64,000 nucleotides of DNA from JAGSOU01 sp049974865. GTDB taxonomy: Bacteria; Pseudomonadota; Alphaproteobacteria; Rhodobacterales; Rhodobacteraceae. The stretch covers positions 14,474-78,473 of the forward strand of contig JBNGCX010000009.1 of the NCBI GenBank assembly GCA_049974865.1. The letters run 5' to 3'. Under the pieces are notes generated by a model. The model saw only the letters and a program-made list of their open reading frames with translations, had not been told where the DNA came from and did no database searches. Made by a program: the position numbers and the translations under genes. Shown in pieces: positions 38,435 through 46,567 of the stretch; position 1 is the stretch's first letter, and every line of letters starts with the position of its first letter.

Positions 38435-41293
38435 CTACTCCGCCGCCACGCGTTTGGCCGAGAGGATATCCTTCAGGTAGCGCCCGGTATGGCTGCGCCC
38501 GACGCCGGCCACCTCTTCGGGCGTGCCCGTCGCCACGATCTCGCCGCCGCCATCGCCGCCCTCGGGGCCGATATCGATGATCCAGTCGGCGGTCTTGATG
38601 ACGTCGAGATTGTGCTCGATCACCACCACCGAGTTGCCCTGCTCGACCAGTTCGTGCAGCACCTCCAGCAGCTTCTTCACATCCTCGAAATGCAGCCCCG
38701 TTGTGGGCTCGTCGAGGATATAGAGCGTGCGTCCCGTGGCGCGCTTGGACAGTTCCTTCGACAGCTTCACCCGCTGCGCCTCGCCCCCCGACAGGGTCGT
38801 GGCCTGCTGGCCCACCTTGATGTAGCCGAGGCCGACGCGGGCCAGCGCATCCATCTTGTCGCGGATCGCCGGAACCGCCTTGAAGAACTCCTGCGCGTCT
38901 TCAACCGTCATATCAAGAACGTCGGCTATGCTCTTGCCTTTAAACTTTATTTCCAAGGTTTCACGGTTGTAGCGCGCGCCCTTGCAGGTCTCGCAGGTGA
39001 CATAGACATCGGGCAGGAAATGCATTTCGATCTTGATGACGCCGTCGCCTTGGCAGGCCTCGCAGCGCCCGCCCTTGACGTTAAAGCTGAACCGCCCCGG
39101 CTTGTAGCCGCGCGCCTTGGCCTCGGGCAGCCCGGCGAACCAGTCGCGGATCGGGGTGAAGGCCCCGGTATAGGTGGCCGGGTTCGACCGCGGCGTGCGC
39201 CCGATGGGGCGCTGGTCGATATCGATCACCTTGTCCAGGTGCTCCAGCCCCTTGATGGTTTCGCAGGGCGCGGGCGTCTGGCGCGCGCCGTTCAGCCGCA
39301 TCGAGGCGGTCTTGAACAGCGTCTCGATGGTCAGGGTCGATTTGCCCCCGCCCGAGACCCCGGTGACGCAGACGAACTTGCCCAGCGGGAACTCCGCCGT
39401 CACGTCGCGCAGGTTGTTGCCGCTGGCCTTGACCACGGTGATGGCCTTGCCGTTGCCCGCGCGCCGCTCGGCCGGCACCGGAATCTCGCGCGTGCCGGTC
39501 AGGTATTGCCCGGTGATCGAGGCCGGGTCGGCGGCGATCTCCTCGGGCGTGCCGCGGGCCACCACCCGGCCGCCATGCACGCCCGCGCCGGGGCCGATAT
39601 CCAGCACGTAGTCGGCCTCGCGGATGGCCTCCTCGTCATGCTCGACCACGATCACGGTGTTGCCCTGGTCGCGCAGGTTCTTCAGCGTGGTCAGCAGCCG
39701 CCCGTTGTCGCGCTGGTGCAGCCCGATCGAGGGTTCATCCAGCACGTAGAGCACCCCCGTCAGGCCCGAGCCGATCTGGCTGGCCAGCCGGATACGCTGG
39801 CTCTCGCCGCCCGACAGCGTCCCGGCGTTGCGGGAGAGGGTCAGGTATTCCAGCCCCACGTTGTTCAGGAACCCAAGGCGTTCGCGGATTTCCTTGAGGA
39901 TGGTGCGTGCGATCTCGTTCTTCTGCGCGGTCAGCTGCCCGGGCACCGTCTCGCACCATTTATACGCCTCCTTGATCGACATCTCGACCACCTGGCCGAT
40001 ATGCAGGCCGGCGATCTTGACCGCAAGCGCCTCGGGCTTCAGCCGGTAGCCGTGGCAGGCGCCGCAGGGGCGGTTGTTCTGGTAGCGCTCGAATTCCTCG
40101 CGCACCCAGCTGGAATCGGTCTCGCGATAGCGCCGCTCCATGTTGGGGATCACGCCCTCGAAGACGCGGCTGACCTGGTAGACCCGCCCGCCCTCGTCAT
40201 AGCGGAACTGGATCTCCTCGTCGCCCGAGCCGTGCAGGAACACCTGTTTCACATGCGCCGGCAGGTCCTTCCACGGCGTGGACGCGTCGAATTCGTAATG
40301 CCGGGCGATGGCCTGGATGGTCTGGGTGAAATAGGGCGACTTGCCCTTGCGCCAGGGCGCCAGCGCGCCGTCCAGCAGGCGCAGGTTCTGGTCGGGCACC
40401 ACGAGGCGCTCGTCGAAGAACAGCTCCCCCCCCAGACCGTCGCATTCCGGGCAGGCGCCGAAGGGCGCGTTGAACGAGAACAGCCGCGGTTCGATCTCGG
40501 GGATGGTGAAGCCCGACACGGGGCAAGCGAAATTCTCGGAGAAGGTGATGCGCTCCGGCTCGCCCTCGCGGGGCGCGGTCTCGAGGATTGCGATGCCGTC
40601 GGCCAGGTCCAGCGCGGTGCGGAAGCTGTCGGCCAGCCGCGTCTCCATCCCCTCGCGCACCACGATCCGGTCCACCACAACGTCGATGTCGTGGCGGAAT
40701 TTCTTGTCCAGCACGGGCGGTTCGTCGAGGTCGTGGAATTCGCCATCCACCTTGACCCGCTGGAAGCCCTGCTTGCGCAACTCCAGGAATTCCTTGCGGT
40801 ACTCGCCCTTGCGGTCGCGCACGATGGGCGCCAGCAGGTAGGCGCGCGTGCCCTCCTCCAGCCCCATCACCCGGTCGACCATGTCCTGCACCTGCTGCGC
40901 CTCGATGGGCAGGCCGGTGGCGGGGCTGTAGGGCGTGCCGGCGCGGGCGAAGAGCAGCCGGAGATAATCGTAGATCTCCGTCACCGTGCCCACGGTGGAG
41001 CGCGGGTTCTTCGAGGTCGTCTTCTGCTCGATGGAGATCGCGGGAGAGAGGCCGGTGATGTGATCCACATCCGGCTTTTCCATCATGTCGAGGAACTGCC
41101 GGGCGTAGGCCGACAGGCTCTCGACATAGCGGCGCTGGCCCTCGGCATAGATCGTGTCGAAGGCGAGGCTCGATTTGCCCGAGCCCGACAGGCCGGTGAT
41201 CACCACCAGTTCATCGCGCGGAATGTCCACGTCGATGCCCTTGAGATTGTGCTCGCGCGCGCCGCGCACCTCGATCTTTTTCAGCTCGGCCAT
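38435..41293 (-). CDS. uvrA: excinuclease ABC subunit A
   Basis: A 952-residue UvrA, the damage-recognition ATPase of nucleotide excision repair, acting as a dimer with UvrB. It has two ABC ATPase modules: GLSGSGKSS near the N-terminus and GVSGGGKST in the second half, with signature motifs TLSGGESQRIRLASQIGSGL and TLSGGEAQRVKLSKEL. Zinc sites include the CPEC and CEAC---CETC clusters. The ATG at 41293 (MAELKKIEVRGAREHN) follows a G-rich site; a TTG at 41311 is not needed. A LexA box lies about 70 bases upstream. A long open frame on the opposite strand is a coding shadow. Confidence 0.97.
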   Translation of the reverse strand: MAELKKIEVRGAREHNLKGIDVDIPRDELVVITGLSGSGKSSLAFDTIYAEGQRRYVESLSAYARQFLDMMEKPDVDHITGLSPAISIEQKTTSKNPRSTVGTVTEIYDYLRLLFARAGTPYSPATGLPIEAQQVQDMVDRVMGLEEGTRAYLLAPIVRDRKGEYRKEFLELRKQGFQRVKVDGEFHDLDEPPVLDKKFRHDIDVVVDRIVVREGMETRLADSFRTALDLADGIAILETAPREGEPERITFSENFACPVSGFTIPEIEPRLFSFNAPFGACPECDGLGGELFFDERLVVPDQNLRLLDGALAPWRKGKSPYFTQTIQAIARHYEFDASTPWKDLPAHVKQVFLHGSGDEEIQFRYDEGGRVYQVSRVFEGVIPNMERRYRETDSSWVREEFERYQNNRPCGACHGYRLKPEALAVKIAGLHIGQVVEMSIKEAYKWCETVPGQLTAQKNEIARTILKEIRERLGFLNNVGLEYLTLSRNAGTLSGGESQRIRLASQIGSGLTGVLYVLDEPSIGLHQRDNGRLLTTLKNLRDQGNTVIVVEHDEEAIREADYVLDIGPGAGVHGGRVVARGTPEEIAADPASITGQYLTGTREIPVPAERRAGNGKAITVVKASGNNLRDVTAEFPLGKFVCVTGVSGGGKSTLTIETLFKTASMRLNGARQTPAPCETIKGLEHLDKVIDIDQRPIGRTPRSNPATYTGAFTPIRDWFAGLPEAKARGYKPGRFSFNVKGGRCEACQGDGVIKIEMHFLPDVYVTCETCKGARYNRETLEIKFKGKSIADVLDMTVEDAQEFFKAVPAIRDKMDALARVGLGYIKVGQQATTLSGGEAQRVKLSKELSKRATGRTLYILDEPTTGLHFEDVKKLLEVLHELVEQGNSVVVIEHNLDVIKTADWIIDIGPEGGDGGGEIVATGTPEEVAGVGRSHTGRYLKDILSAKRVAAE

Positions 41294-41358
41294 CACCGCC
41301 CCCTGATCCAACGGTTAAGAAATAGTGGACTGCGCCCGAGTCTCCAACCGAAAACTGA

Positions 41359-41373
41359 GAACATACCACGAAC
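41359..41373 (-). promoter_or_regulatory. LexA (SOS) box of uvrA
   Basis: GAAC-N7-GAAC on + is GTTC-N7-GTTC on the minus strand, the known alphaproteobacterial LexA site. It lies 66 to 80 bases upstream of the uvrA start. A plausible promoter (TTGGAG, 17 bases, TATTTC) runs downstream of it on the minus strand. Confidence 0.75.
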
Positions 41374-41407
41374 ACGCCTCGGCCGCACTTTCTGCACCCG
41401 CGAAGCC

Positions 41408-41436
41408 TTCACATTCACGTTTCCGAATATATATTC
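41408..41436 (+). promoter_or_regulatory. rhodanese promoter with SqrR/BigR-type operator
   Basis: TTCACA (41408-41413), 16 bases, TATATT (41430-41435) form a promoter. Overlapping it are ATTC-N8-GAAT (41413-41428), which as I recall is the reported SqrR site in Rhodobacter, and the perfect palindrome GAATATATATTC (41425-41436, extended by C/G on both sides). A repressor bound here would block the -10 region. Sulfide/persulfide control of the rhodanese is inferred. Confidence 0.6.
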
Positions 41437-41473
41437 GCTGGAACGCCGCTCAAGACGAACAGGACGCCAAGAC

Positions 41474-41839
41474 ATGCTGAACTTCCTCCGCCCCTCCGGC
41501 CCGCGCGTGGCCGCCATCGACGCACAAGAGGCCATCGCCAAAGTCGCGGCCGGCGAACTCACGCTGATCGACGTGCGCGACGGCAACGAGCTGAAAATGA
41601 CCGGCCACGCCTCGGGCGCCATCCACATCCCGCTGGCGACCCTGCGCATGCAGGCCGACCCCTCCAGCCCCGAGTTCCACCCCGACCTGTCGCTGGACAA
41701 GCCGGTGGCGCTCTACTGCGCCTCGGGCGCGCGCTCGCAGATGGCTGCGCAGATGCTGCTGCAGATGGGGTTTCAGGAGGTCTACAACCTCGGCGGGCTG
41801 CACCACTGGCAGATGGCCGGCGGCACCGTCACCCACTGA
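41474..41839 (+). CDS. rhodanese-like sulfurtransferase
   Basis: A 121-residue single-domain rhodanese. The active-site cysteine is Cys82 in CASGARS, which carries the persulfide; the fold motifs LIDVRDGNELKMTGHASGAI followed by HIPLATL and YNLGGLHHWQMAGG are clear. It likely moves sulfane sulfur or detoxifies sulfide/cyanide in the cytoplasm. AGGA lies nine bases before the ATG. The promoter region carries an SqrR-type site, which fits a sulfur role. Confidence 0.88.
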   Translation: MLNFLRPSGPRVAAIDAQEAIAKVAAGELTLIDVRDGNELKMTGHASGAIHIPLATLRMQADPSSPEFHPDLSLDKPVALYCASGARSQMAAQMLLQMGFQEVYNLGGLHHWQMAGGTVTH

Positions 41840-41884
41840 CGCCCTTGGTTTCACCGCGCGTGGTCCACGCGCGGCGATGCCTCC

Positions 41885-41952
41885 GGCGGGGATATTTTAG
41901 GCCAGAAGCAGGACGCCGCGCGCCCCCTTCTTCTGTTCCAAATATCCCGGGG
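41885..41952. repeat. inverted pair of a Rhodobacterales intergenic repeat between convergent genes
   Basis: GGCGGGGATATTTT...GGCCAGAAGCAGG (41885-41912) is followed by a copy in the opposite orientation (41926-41952) that reads CCCCGGGATATTTGGAACAG then AAGAAGG on the minus strand. Such CCTCCGGCGGG-ATATTT...CAGAAGAAG elements are, from memory, scattered in Roseobacter-group genomes. Here they lie between the ends of the rhodanese and lpdA genes and may act as a shared terminator. Confidence 0.55.
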
Positions 41953-42007
41953 TTTGGGGCAGCGCCCCAATCAAACAGACGTCTTGCGCCGCAGGCGCGC
42001 CGTTTGC

Positions 42008-43402
42008 TCAGAAATGAATGGCCCGGCCGTAGGCGTCCAGCACGCTCTCGTGCATCATCTCGCTCAGCGTGGGATGCGGGAAGACCGTCTGCATCAGCTC
42101 GGCCTCCGTTGTCTCCAGCTGCCGCCCGACGACATAACCCTGGATCAACTCCGTCACCTCGGCGCCCACCATATGCGCGCCCAGCAGTTCGCCTGTCTTG
42201 GCGTCGAACACCGTCTTGACCATCCCCTCGGGCTCGCCCAGCGCGATCGCCTTGCCGTTGCCGATGAAGGGGAAGCGGCCGACCTTGACCTCGTGCCCCG
42301 CCTCCTTGGCCTTGGCTTCGGTCAGGCCGACGCTGGCCACCTGCGGGTAGCAATAGGTGCAGCCGGCGATGCTCTCGGGTTTCACCGGGTGGGCGTGCTG
42401 GCCGGCGATCAGCTCGGCCACCATCACGCCTTCGTGGCTGGCCTTGTGCGCCAGCCAGGGCGCGCCCGCGATATCGCCGATGGCATAGAGCCCGTCGACC
42501 CCGGTGCGGCAGTATTCATCCGTCACCACGTGGGTGCGGTCGATCTTGACGCCCGCCTCCTCCAGGCCCAGCCCCTCGGTATTGCCGACGATGCCCACGG
42601 CCGAGATCACGGTGTCGAACTCGTGCTTCTCGACCTTGCCGCCGGTCTCGATATGCGCCGTGACCTTGCCCTTTCCGCGGTCGAGCTGCTTGACCATCGC
42701 CTTTTCCATGATGGTCATGCCCTGCTTGGCGAACTGCTTCTTCGCGAAGGCCGAGATCTCGGCGTCCTCGACCGGCAGGATGCGGTCCATCACCTCGACC
42801 ACGGTCGTCTCGGCGCCCAGCGTGTTGTAGAAGCTGGCGAATTCGATCCCGATCGCGCCCGAGCCGATGACCAGCAGCTTTTTCGGCATCCGGGCGGGCT
42901 GCAGCGCGTGCTTGTAGGTCCAGACCAGGTCGCCGTCGGCCTCCAGCCCCGGCAGCTCGCGCGCGCGCGCGCCGGTGGCCAGCACGATGTTCCTGGCGGT
43001 CAGGGTCTCCTCGCCCTTGTCGGTCTTGACGGCGAGCTTGCCGGCCCCGGCCAGCCGCGCCTCGCCCATCACCACCGTGACCTTGTTCTTCTTCAGCAGA
43101 TGGCCGACCCCGCCCGAAAGCTGCTTGGCCACCCCGCGCGAGCGCTTGACCACCGCGTCGAGATCGTAGCCCAGCCCGCTGGCCTTCAGGCCGAATTCCT
43201 TGGCCCGGTGCATCAGGTGGAACACCTCGGCCGAGCGCAGCAGGGCCTTGGTCGGGATGCAGCCCCAGTTCAGGCAGATGCCACCCAGGTGTTCGCGTTC
43301 GACCACCGCGACGTTCAGCCCCAGCTGCGCGCCGCGGATCGCCGCCACGTAGCCGCCCGGCCCCGCGCCGATCACGATCATGTCAAAGGATTTTCCCGCC
43401 AT
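42008..43402 (-). CDS. lpdA: dihydrolipoyl dehydrogenase (E3)
   Basis: A 464-residue FAD/NAD flavoprotein that re-oxidises dihydrolipoamide of 2-oxoacid dehydrogenase or glycine cleavage complexes. FAD motif IGAGPGGYVAAIRGAQLG; redox pair Cys43 and Cys48 in GGICLNWGCIPTKALL; NAD motif VIGSGAIGIEFASFYNTLGA; C-terminal catalytic His-Glu in FPHPTLSEMMHE. No E1 or E2 gene is adjacent. It converges with the rhodanese gene across an inverted repeat. Confidence 0.93.
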   Translation of the reverse strand: MAGKSFDMIVIGAGPGGYVAAIRGAQLGLNVAVVEREHLGGICLNWGCIPTKALLRSAEVFHLMHRAKEFGLKASGLGYDLDAVVKRSRGVAKQLSGGVGHLLKKNKVTVVMGEARLAGAGKLAVKTDKGEETLTARNIVLATGARARELPGLEADGDLVWTYKHALQPARMPKKLLVIGSGAIGIEFASFYNTLGAETTVVEVMDRILPVEDAEISAFAKKQFAKQGMTIMEKAMVKQLDRGKGKVTAHIETGGKVEKHEFDTVISAVGIVGNTEGLGLEEAGVKIDRTHVVTDEYCRTGVDGLYAIGDIAGAPWLAHKASHEGVMVAELIAGQHAHPVKPESIAGCTYCYPQVASVGLTEAKAKEAGHEVKVGRFPFIGNGKAIALGEPEGMVKTVFDAKTGELLGAHMVGAEVTELIQGYVVGRQLETTEAELMQTVFPHPTLSEMMHESVLDAYGRAIHF

Positions 43403-43475
43403 GCCTTGCCTCCCCTGCCGGTTCGCGCCCGATGCTAGTCGAGCCCGCCGGGGGGTTCAACGGCAAGACGCGCCT

Positions 43476-44048
43476 TCAGGCGCGCAGCCTTTCCACCGTC
43501 CGGCCATAGCCGCCCTCCGCGACGAAGCTGCGCTCTTCGGCCGAGGAATTGCGGCTGAGGGCCTCGTTGCGGAAGGGGAAGCGGCCGAAGCGGCGGATCA
43601 CCTCGCGATGGGCCTTGGCGTGCAGCAGGTTCGCCGCGCCGGTCTCGGGCATCCGCGTCAGCATCAGCCGCACGCAGCGGTCCTGGTCGGTCAGGCATTC
43701 GGAATGGATCAGCGGCAGGTAGAAGAACTGCCGCTCCGGCTCGGGCACCCGCATGTCGAAGCCGTGGTCGATGGCCAGCTTGGCCTCGGCCCGGGCCCTG
43801 GCGTCGGTGGCGAAGGCGCGGGCCTCGCCGCGGAACATGTTGCGGGGAAACTGGTCGGTCAGGATCAGGTAGGCCAGCATCCCGCGGGGGCTGGTCAGCC
43901 AGTCGTGCAGCCCGCCGGCGCGGGCCTTCTCCCACAGCCCCCCGAACCTTTCGCGGATGCGCGCGTCGAGCGCCTCGTCGCTTGCATACCACCGCTCCGG
44001 TCCGACCTCATCCAGCCAGAACGCGATCACGTCTTTGGGGCCCAGCAT
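43476..44048 (-). CDS. DUF924 family protein
   Basis: A 190-residue DUF924 protein. Characteristic parts are IAFWLDEVGPERWYASDEAL, MLAYLILTDQFPRNMFRGEA with RAFATDARA, FFYLPLIHSECLTDQDRCVR and HREVIRRFGRFPFRNEALSR. The family has a TPR-like helical fold and no proven activity. It stands alone upstream of lpdA on the same strand, 73 bases away. GC-rich complementary bases span its stop codon. Confidence 0.85.
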   Translation of the reverse strand: MLGPKDVIAFWLDEVGPERWYASDEALDARIRERFGGLWEKARAGGLHDWLTSPRGMLAYLILTDQFPRNMFRGEARAFATDARARAEAKLAIDHGFDMRVPEPERQFFYLPLIHSECLTDQDRCVRLMLTRMPETGAANLLHAKAHREVIRRFGRFPFRNEALSRNSSAEERSFVAEGGYGRTVERLRA

Positions 44049-44128
44049 CGTCCACCTTCCTTGCCTTGCCTCAGCCTCTTTGAAGAAACCGTCTCAGATT
44101 TATGACGGGCACGCAACAAAATTGCGGG

Positions 44129-45418
44129 CTATGCCCCAGGTTGCAGGGCCGGCCCCTCTCCGGCCTCTTCATCCTCGGCCTCTTCCAGTCCCTCGATGAA
44201 CACCTCCTGCGCCGCCTCGACGGCCACCGGCGTGGCGGTGGGCAGGACCGGCGCGTAGGTGCCGGTCTCGTCCACCGTCGGGGCCGGACGCTGCGTCATC
44301 CGGTAGCCGGCATAGAGCCCCAGCACGCCCGTCAGAAGGGCAATGAACAGGAAGAACCCCCCCGGCCCCACCACGCCCATCATCCAGCCGGTGATCAGCG
44401 GTCCGGCGATCGCGCCGACGCCGTTGACGAAGATCAGGCCGCCCGAGGCGGCGGCCATGTCGTCGTGGTCGAGGAAATCGTTGGTATAGGCGATCAGCAG
44501 CGCGTAGAGCGGGTTCGACGTTCCGCCCACGAAGAACGCCGCCACCAGCAGGACGCCCAGCGCGCCGCCCATGGCCATGCCCAGCAGCGCCGCCGTGCCC
44601 GCCCCCAGCGCCACGCCCAGGATCAGCAGGCGCCGGTCCATCCGGTCCGACAGCCAGCCGATCGGGAATTGAAGCGTCAGCCCGCCCAGGTAGATCGAGG
44701 CCACGAAGAGCGAGATCTGCCCCACGCTCAGCCCCGCCTCGGAGCCATAGACCGAGGCCATGCCGAACAGGGCCGAGTAGACGCCCCCCATCAGGAAGAT
44801 CCCGACCACCCCCAGCGGCGAGACCTCGTAGAGCCGGCGGAAGCTCATCGGCTTGGTGGTGTCGAAGGCGGGCGTGGGGCTGATCGACAGCAGAATGGGG
44901 GCGAAGGAGATGGAAACCAGCACCGAGGGCACGATGAACAGGATGAACCCGCCCGGGTCGCCCAGCACCAGCAGCCCCTGCGCGGCCACCACGCCCGCCA
45001 TCTGCACGATCATGTAAAGCGACAGCGCCTGGCCGCGCGTCTCGTTGGTGGCGGCGTTGTTCAGCCAGCTCTCGGCGGTGACGTAAACACCCGAGAAGCA
45101 GAACCCGATCACCACCCGCAGAGCCACCCAGGCCCAGGGATCGGTGATCGAGGGAAACAGGATCAGCCCCGCCGAGATGAACGAGGCCAGCGCCGCGAAG
45201 ACCCGCACATGCCCCACGCGCCGGATCATCTCGGGCGCCAGCCGCGAGCCGCCGAGGAAGCCCAGGAAATAGGCCGACATCACCAGAGACATCTCGAAGG
45301 TCGAGAATCCTTCTATGCCGCCGCGCACGCCCAGCAGCGTGCCCTGCAACCCGTTGCCCACCATCAGCAGCAGCATGCCCAGCAGCAGGGCCCAGGAACT
45401 TCCCAATACCTGAATCAT
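44129..45418 (-). CDS. MFS transporter, YcaD-like
   Basis: A 429-residue major facilitator with about 12 membrane helices. It shows FLGFLGGSRLAPEMIRRVGH with VRVFAAL (loop 2-3 signature region), GVYVTAESWLNNAATNETRG followed by QALSLYMIVQMAG, and a second-half GWLSDRMDRRLLILG loop. The text AESWLN matches the YcaD/CynX-like group. Substrate unknown. A soluble acidic tail of about 45 residues ends the protein. The start ATG at 45418 lies about 100 bases from queA on the same strand. Confidence 0.85.
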   Translation of the reverse strand: MIQVLGSSWALLLGMLLLMVGNGLQGTLLGVRGGIEGFSTFEMSLVMSAYFLGFLGGSRLAPEMIRRVGHVRVFAALASFISAGLILFPSITDPWAWVALRVVIGFCFSGVYVTAESWLNNAATNETRGQALSLYMIVQMAGVVAAQGLLVLGDPGGFILFIVPSVLVSISFAPILLSISPTPAFDTTKPMSFRRLYEVSPLGVVGIFLMGGVYSALFGMASVYGSEAGLSVGQISLFVASIYLGGLTLQFPIGWLSDRMDRRLLILGVALGAGTAALLGMAMGGALGVLLVAAFFVGGTSNPLYALLIAYTNDFLDHDDMAAASGGLIFVNGVGAIAGPLITGWMMGVVGPGGFFLFIALLTGVLGLYAGYRMTQRPAPTVDETGTYAPVLPTATPVAVEAAQEVFIEGLEEAEDEEAGEGPALQPGA

Positions 45419-45517
45419 GGTCCGGGTCCTTGTTGTCCTTGTCCGCCGGTGCCGTGTTAACCAGCGCGGGGTGACGGGAATGTGTCAGACGCGACAGGCG
45501 CGCCCTCGCCTGCGGCC

Positions 45518-46567
45518 TCAGGGGATCAGAAGCGACGCATCGCCATAGGAAAAGAAACGGTACCTGTTTGCAATGGCATGGGCGTAAATTTCGCGGATCC
45601 GCTCCACCCCCATCAGGGCCGAGACCAGCATCATCAGCGTCGATCTGGGCAGGTGGAAATTGGTCATCAGCCCATCAGTGACCCGGAAGCGGTAGCCCGG
45701 CGTGATGAAGATGTCGGTCTCGCCGCGGAAGGGGCGCATGGTGCCGTCCTCGGCCGCCGCGCTTTCGATCAGGCGCAGCGCGGTGGTGCCCACGGGAATC
45801 ACCCGCCCGCCCGCGGCCCTGGTGGCGTTGATCTCGGCCGCCGCCTGTTCGCCGACCTCGCCCCATTCGGCGTGCATCTTGTGCTGGCTGACGTCATCGA
45901 CCTTGACAGGCAGGAAGGTGCCCGCCCCCACATGCAGCGTGACCTCGGTGAACGCCACGCCCATCGCGGCGAGCTTTTCCAGCAATTCCCGGTCGAAATG
46001 CAGCGAGGCGGTGGGCGCGGCCACCGCGCCCGAGTGGCGGGCGAAGACCGTCTGGTAGTCGTCCTTGTCCTGCGCGTCCGCCGGCCGCTTTGCGGCGATA
46101 TAGGGCGGCAGGGGCATGGCGCCAGCCTCGGCCAGGGCCGCGTCGAAATCGGCGCCGGTCAGGTTGAACTCCAGCACGAGGTCGCCCTCGCCCTTCGTCA
46201 CCACCTGCGCCGACAGCGCGTCGGAGAACAGAACCTCCTCGCCTTGCCGCAGCTTGCGCAGGGGCTTGGCCAGCGCCTGCCAGCGTCCGCCGGGGCGCGG
46301 CTCCAGCAGGGTGATCTCGACCTTGGCCTCGACCGGGCCCCCGGGCGTTTCGCGCCGCCGCCGCCCGGTCAGCCGGGCCGGGATCACCTTGGTGTTGTTC
46401 AGCACCAGCCGGTCGCCCGCGCGGAGCAGGTCCGGCAGGTCGTAGACATGCAGGTCGCGGATCGCATCACCCTCGGCCACCAGCATCCGCGCCGAGGGGC
46501 GCGGGCGCGCGGGCCGGGTGGCGATCAGCTCTTCCGGCAGGTCGAAATCGAACTCCGACAGCTTCAC
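45518..46567 (-). CDS. queA: S-adenosylmethionine:tRNA ribosyltransferase-isomerase
   Basis: A 349-residue QueA, which attaches the ribosyl part of SAM to 7-aminomethyl-7-deazaguanine in tRNA to make epoxyqueuosine. Signatures: start MKLSEFDFDLPEELIATRPA, RLVLNNTKVIPARLTGRR, SGAVAAPTASLHFDRELLEK, VTLHVGAGTFLPVKVDDVSQ and FHLPRSTLMMLVSALMG. The start is GTG at 46567, overlapping the stop of the upstream AsmA-like gene as GTGA. The longer upstream extension in this frame is shadow. tRNA-Q genes elsewhere are not in the window. Confidence 0.93.
   Translation of the reverse strand: MKLSEFDFDLPEELIATRPARPRPSARMLVAEGDAIRDLHVYDLPDLLRAGDRLVLNNTKVIPARLTGRRRRETPGGPVEAKVEITLLEPRPGGRWQALAKPLRKLRQGEEVLFSDALSAQVVTKGEGDLVLEFNLTGADFDAALAEAGAMPLPPYIAAKRPADAQDKDDYQTVFARHSGAVAAPTASLHFDRELLEKLAAMGVAFTEVTLHVGAGTFLPVKVDDVSQHKMHAEWGEVGEQAAAEINATRAAGGRVIPVGTTALRLIESAAAEDGTMRPFRGETDIFITPGYRFRVTDGLMTNFHLPRSTLMMLVSALMGVERIREIYAHAIANRYRFFSYGDASLLIP

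Noticed and set aside
38408..41839. A 1143-codon open frame on + opposite uvrA, continuing into the rhodanese gene
   Set aside because: The + frame is open only because GC-rich codons rarely make stops on the antisense strand. The minus strand encodes a full UvrA with all motifs. Only the last 121 codons (41474-41839), with their own start, are the real rhodanese.
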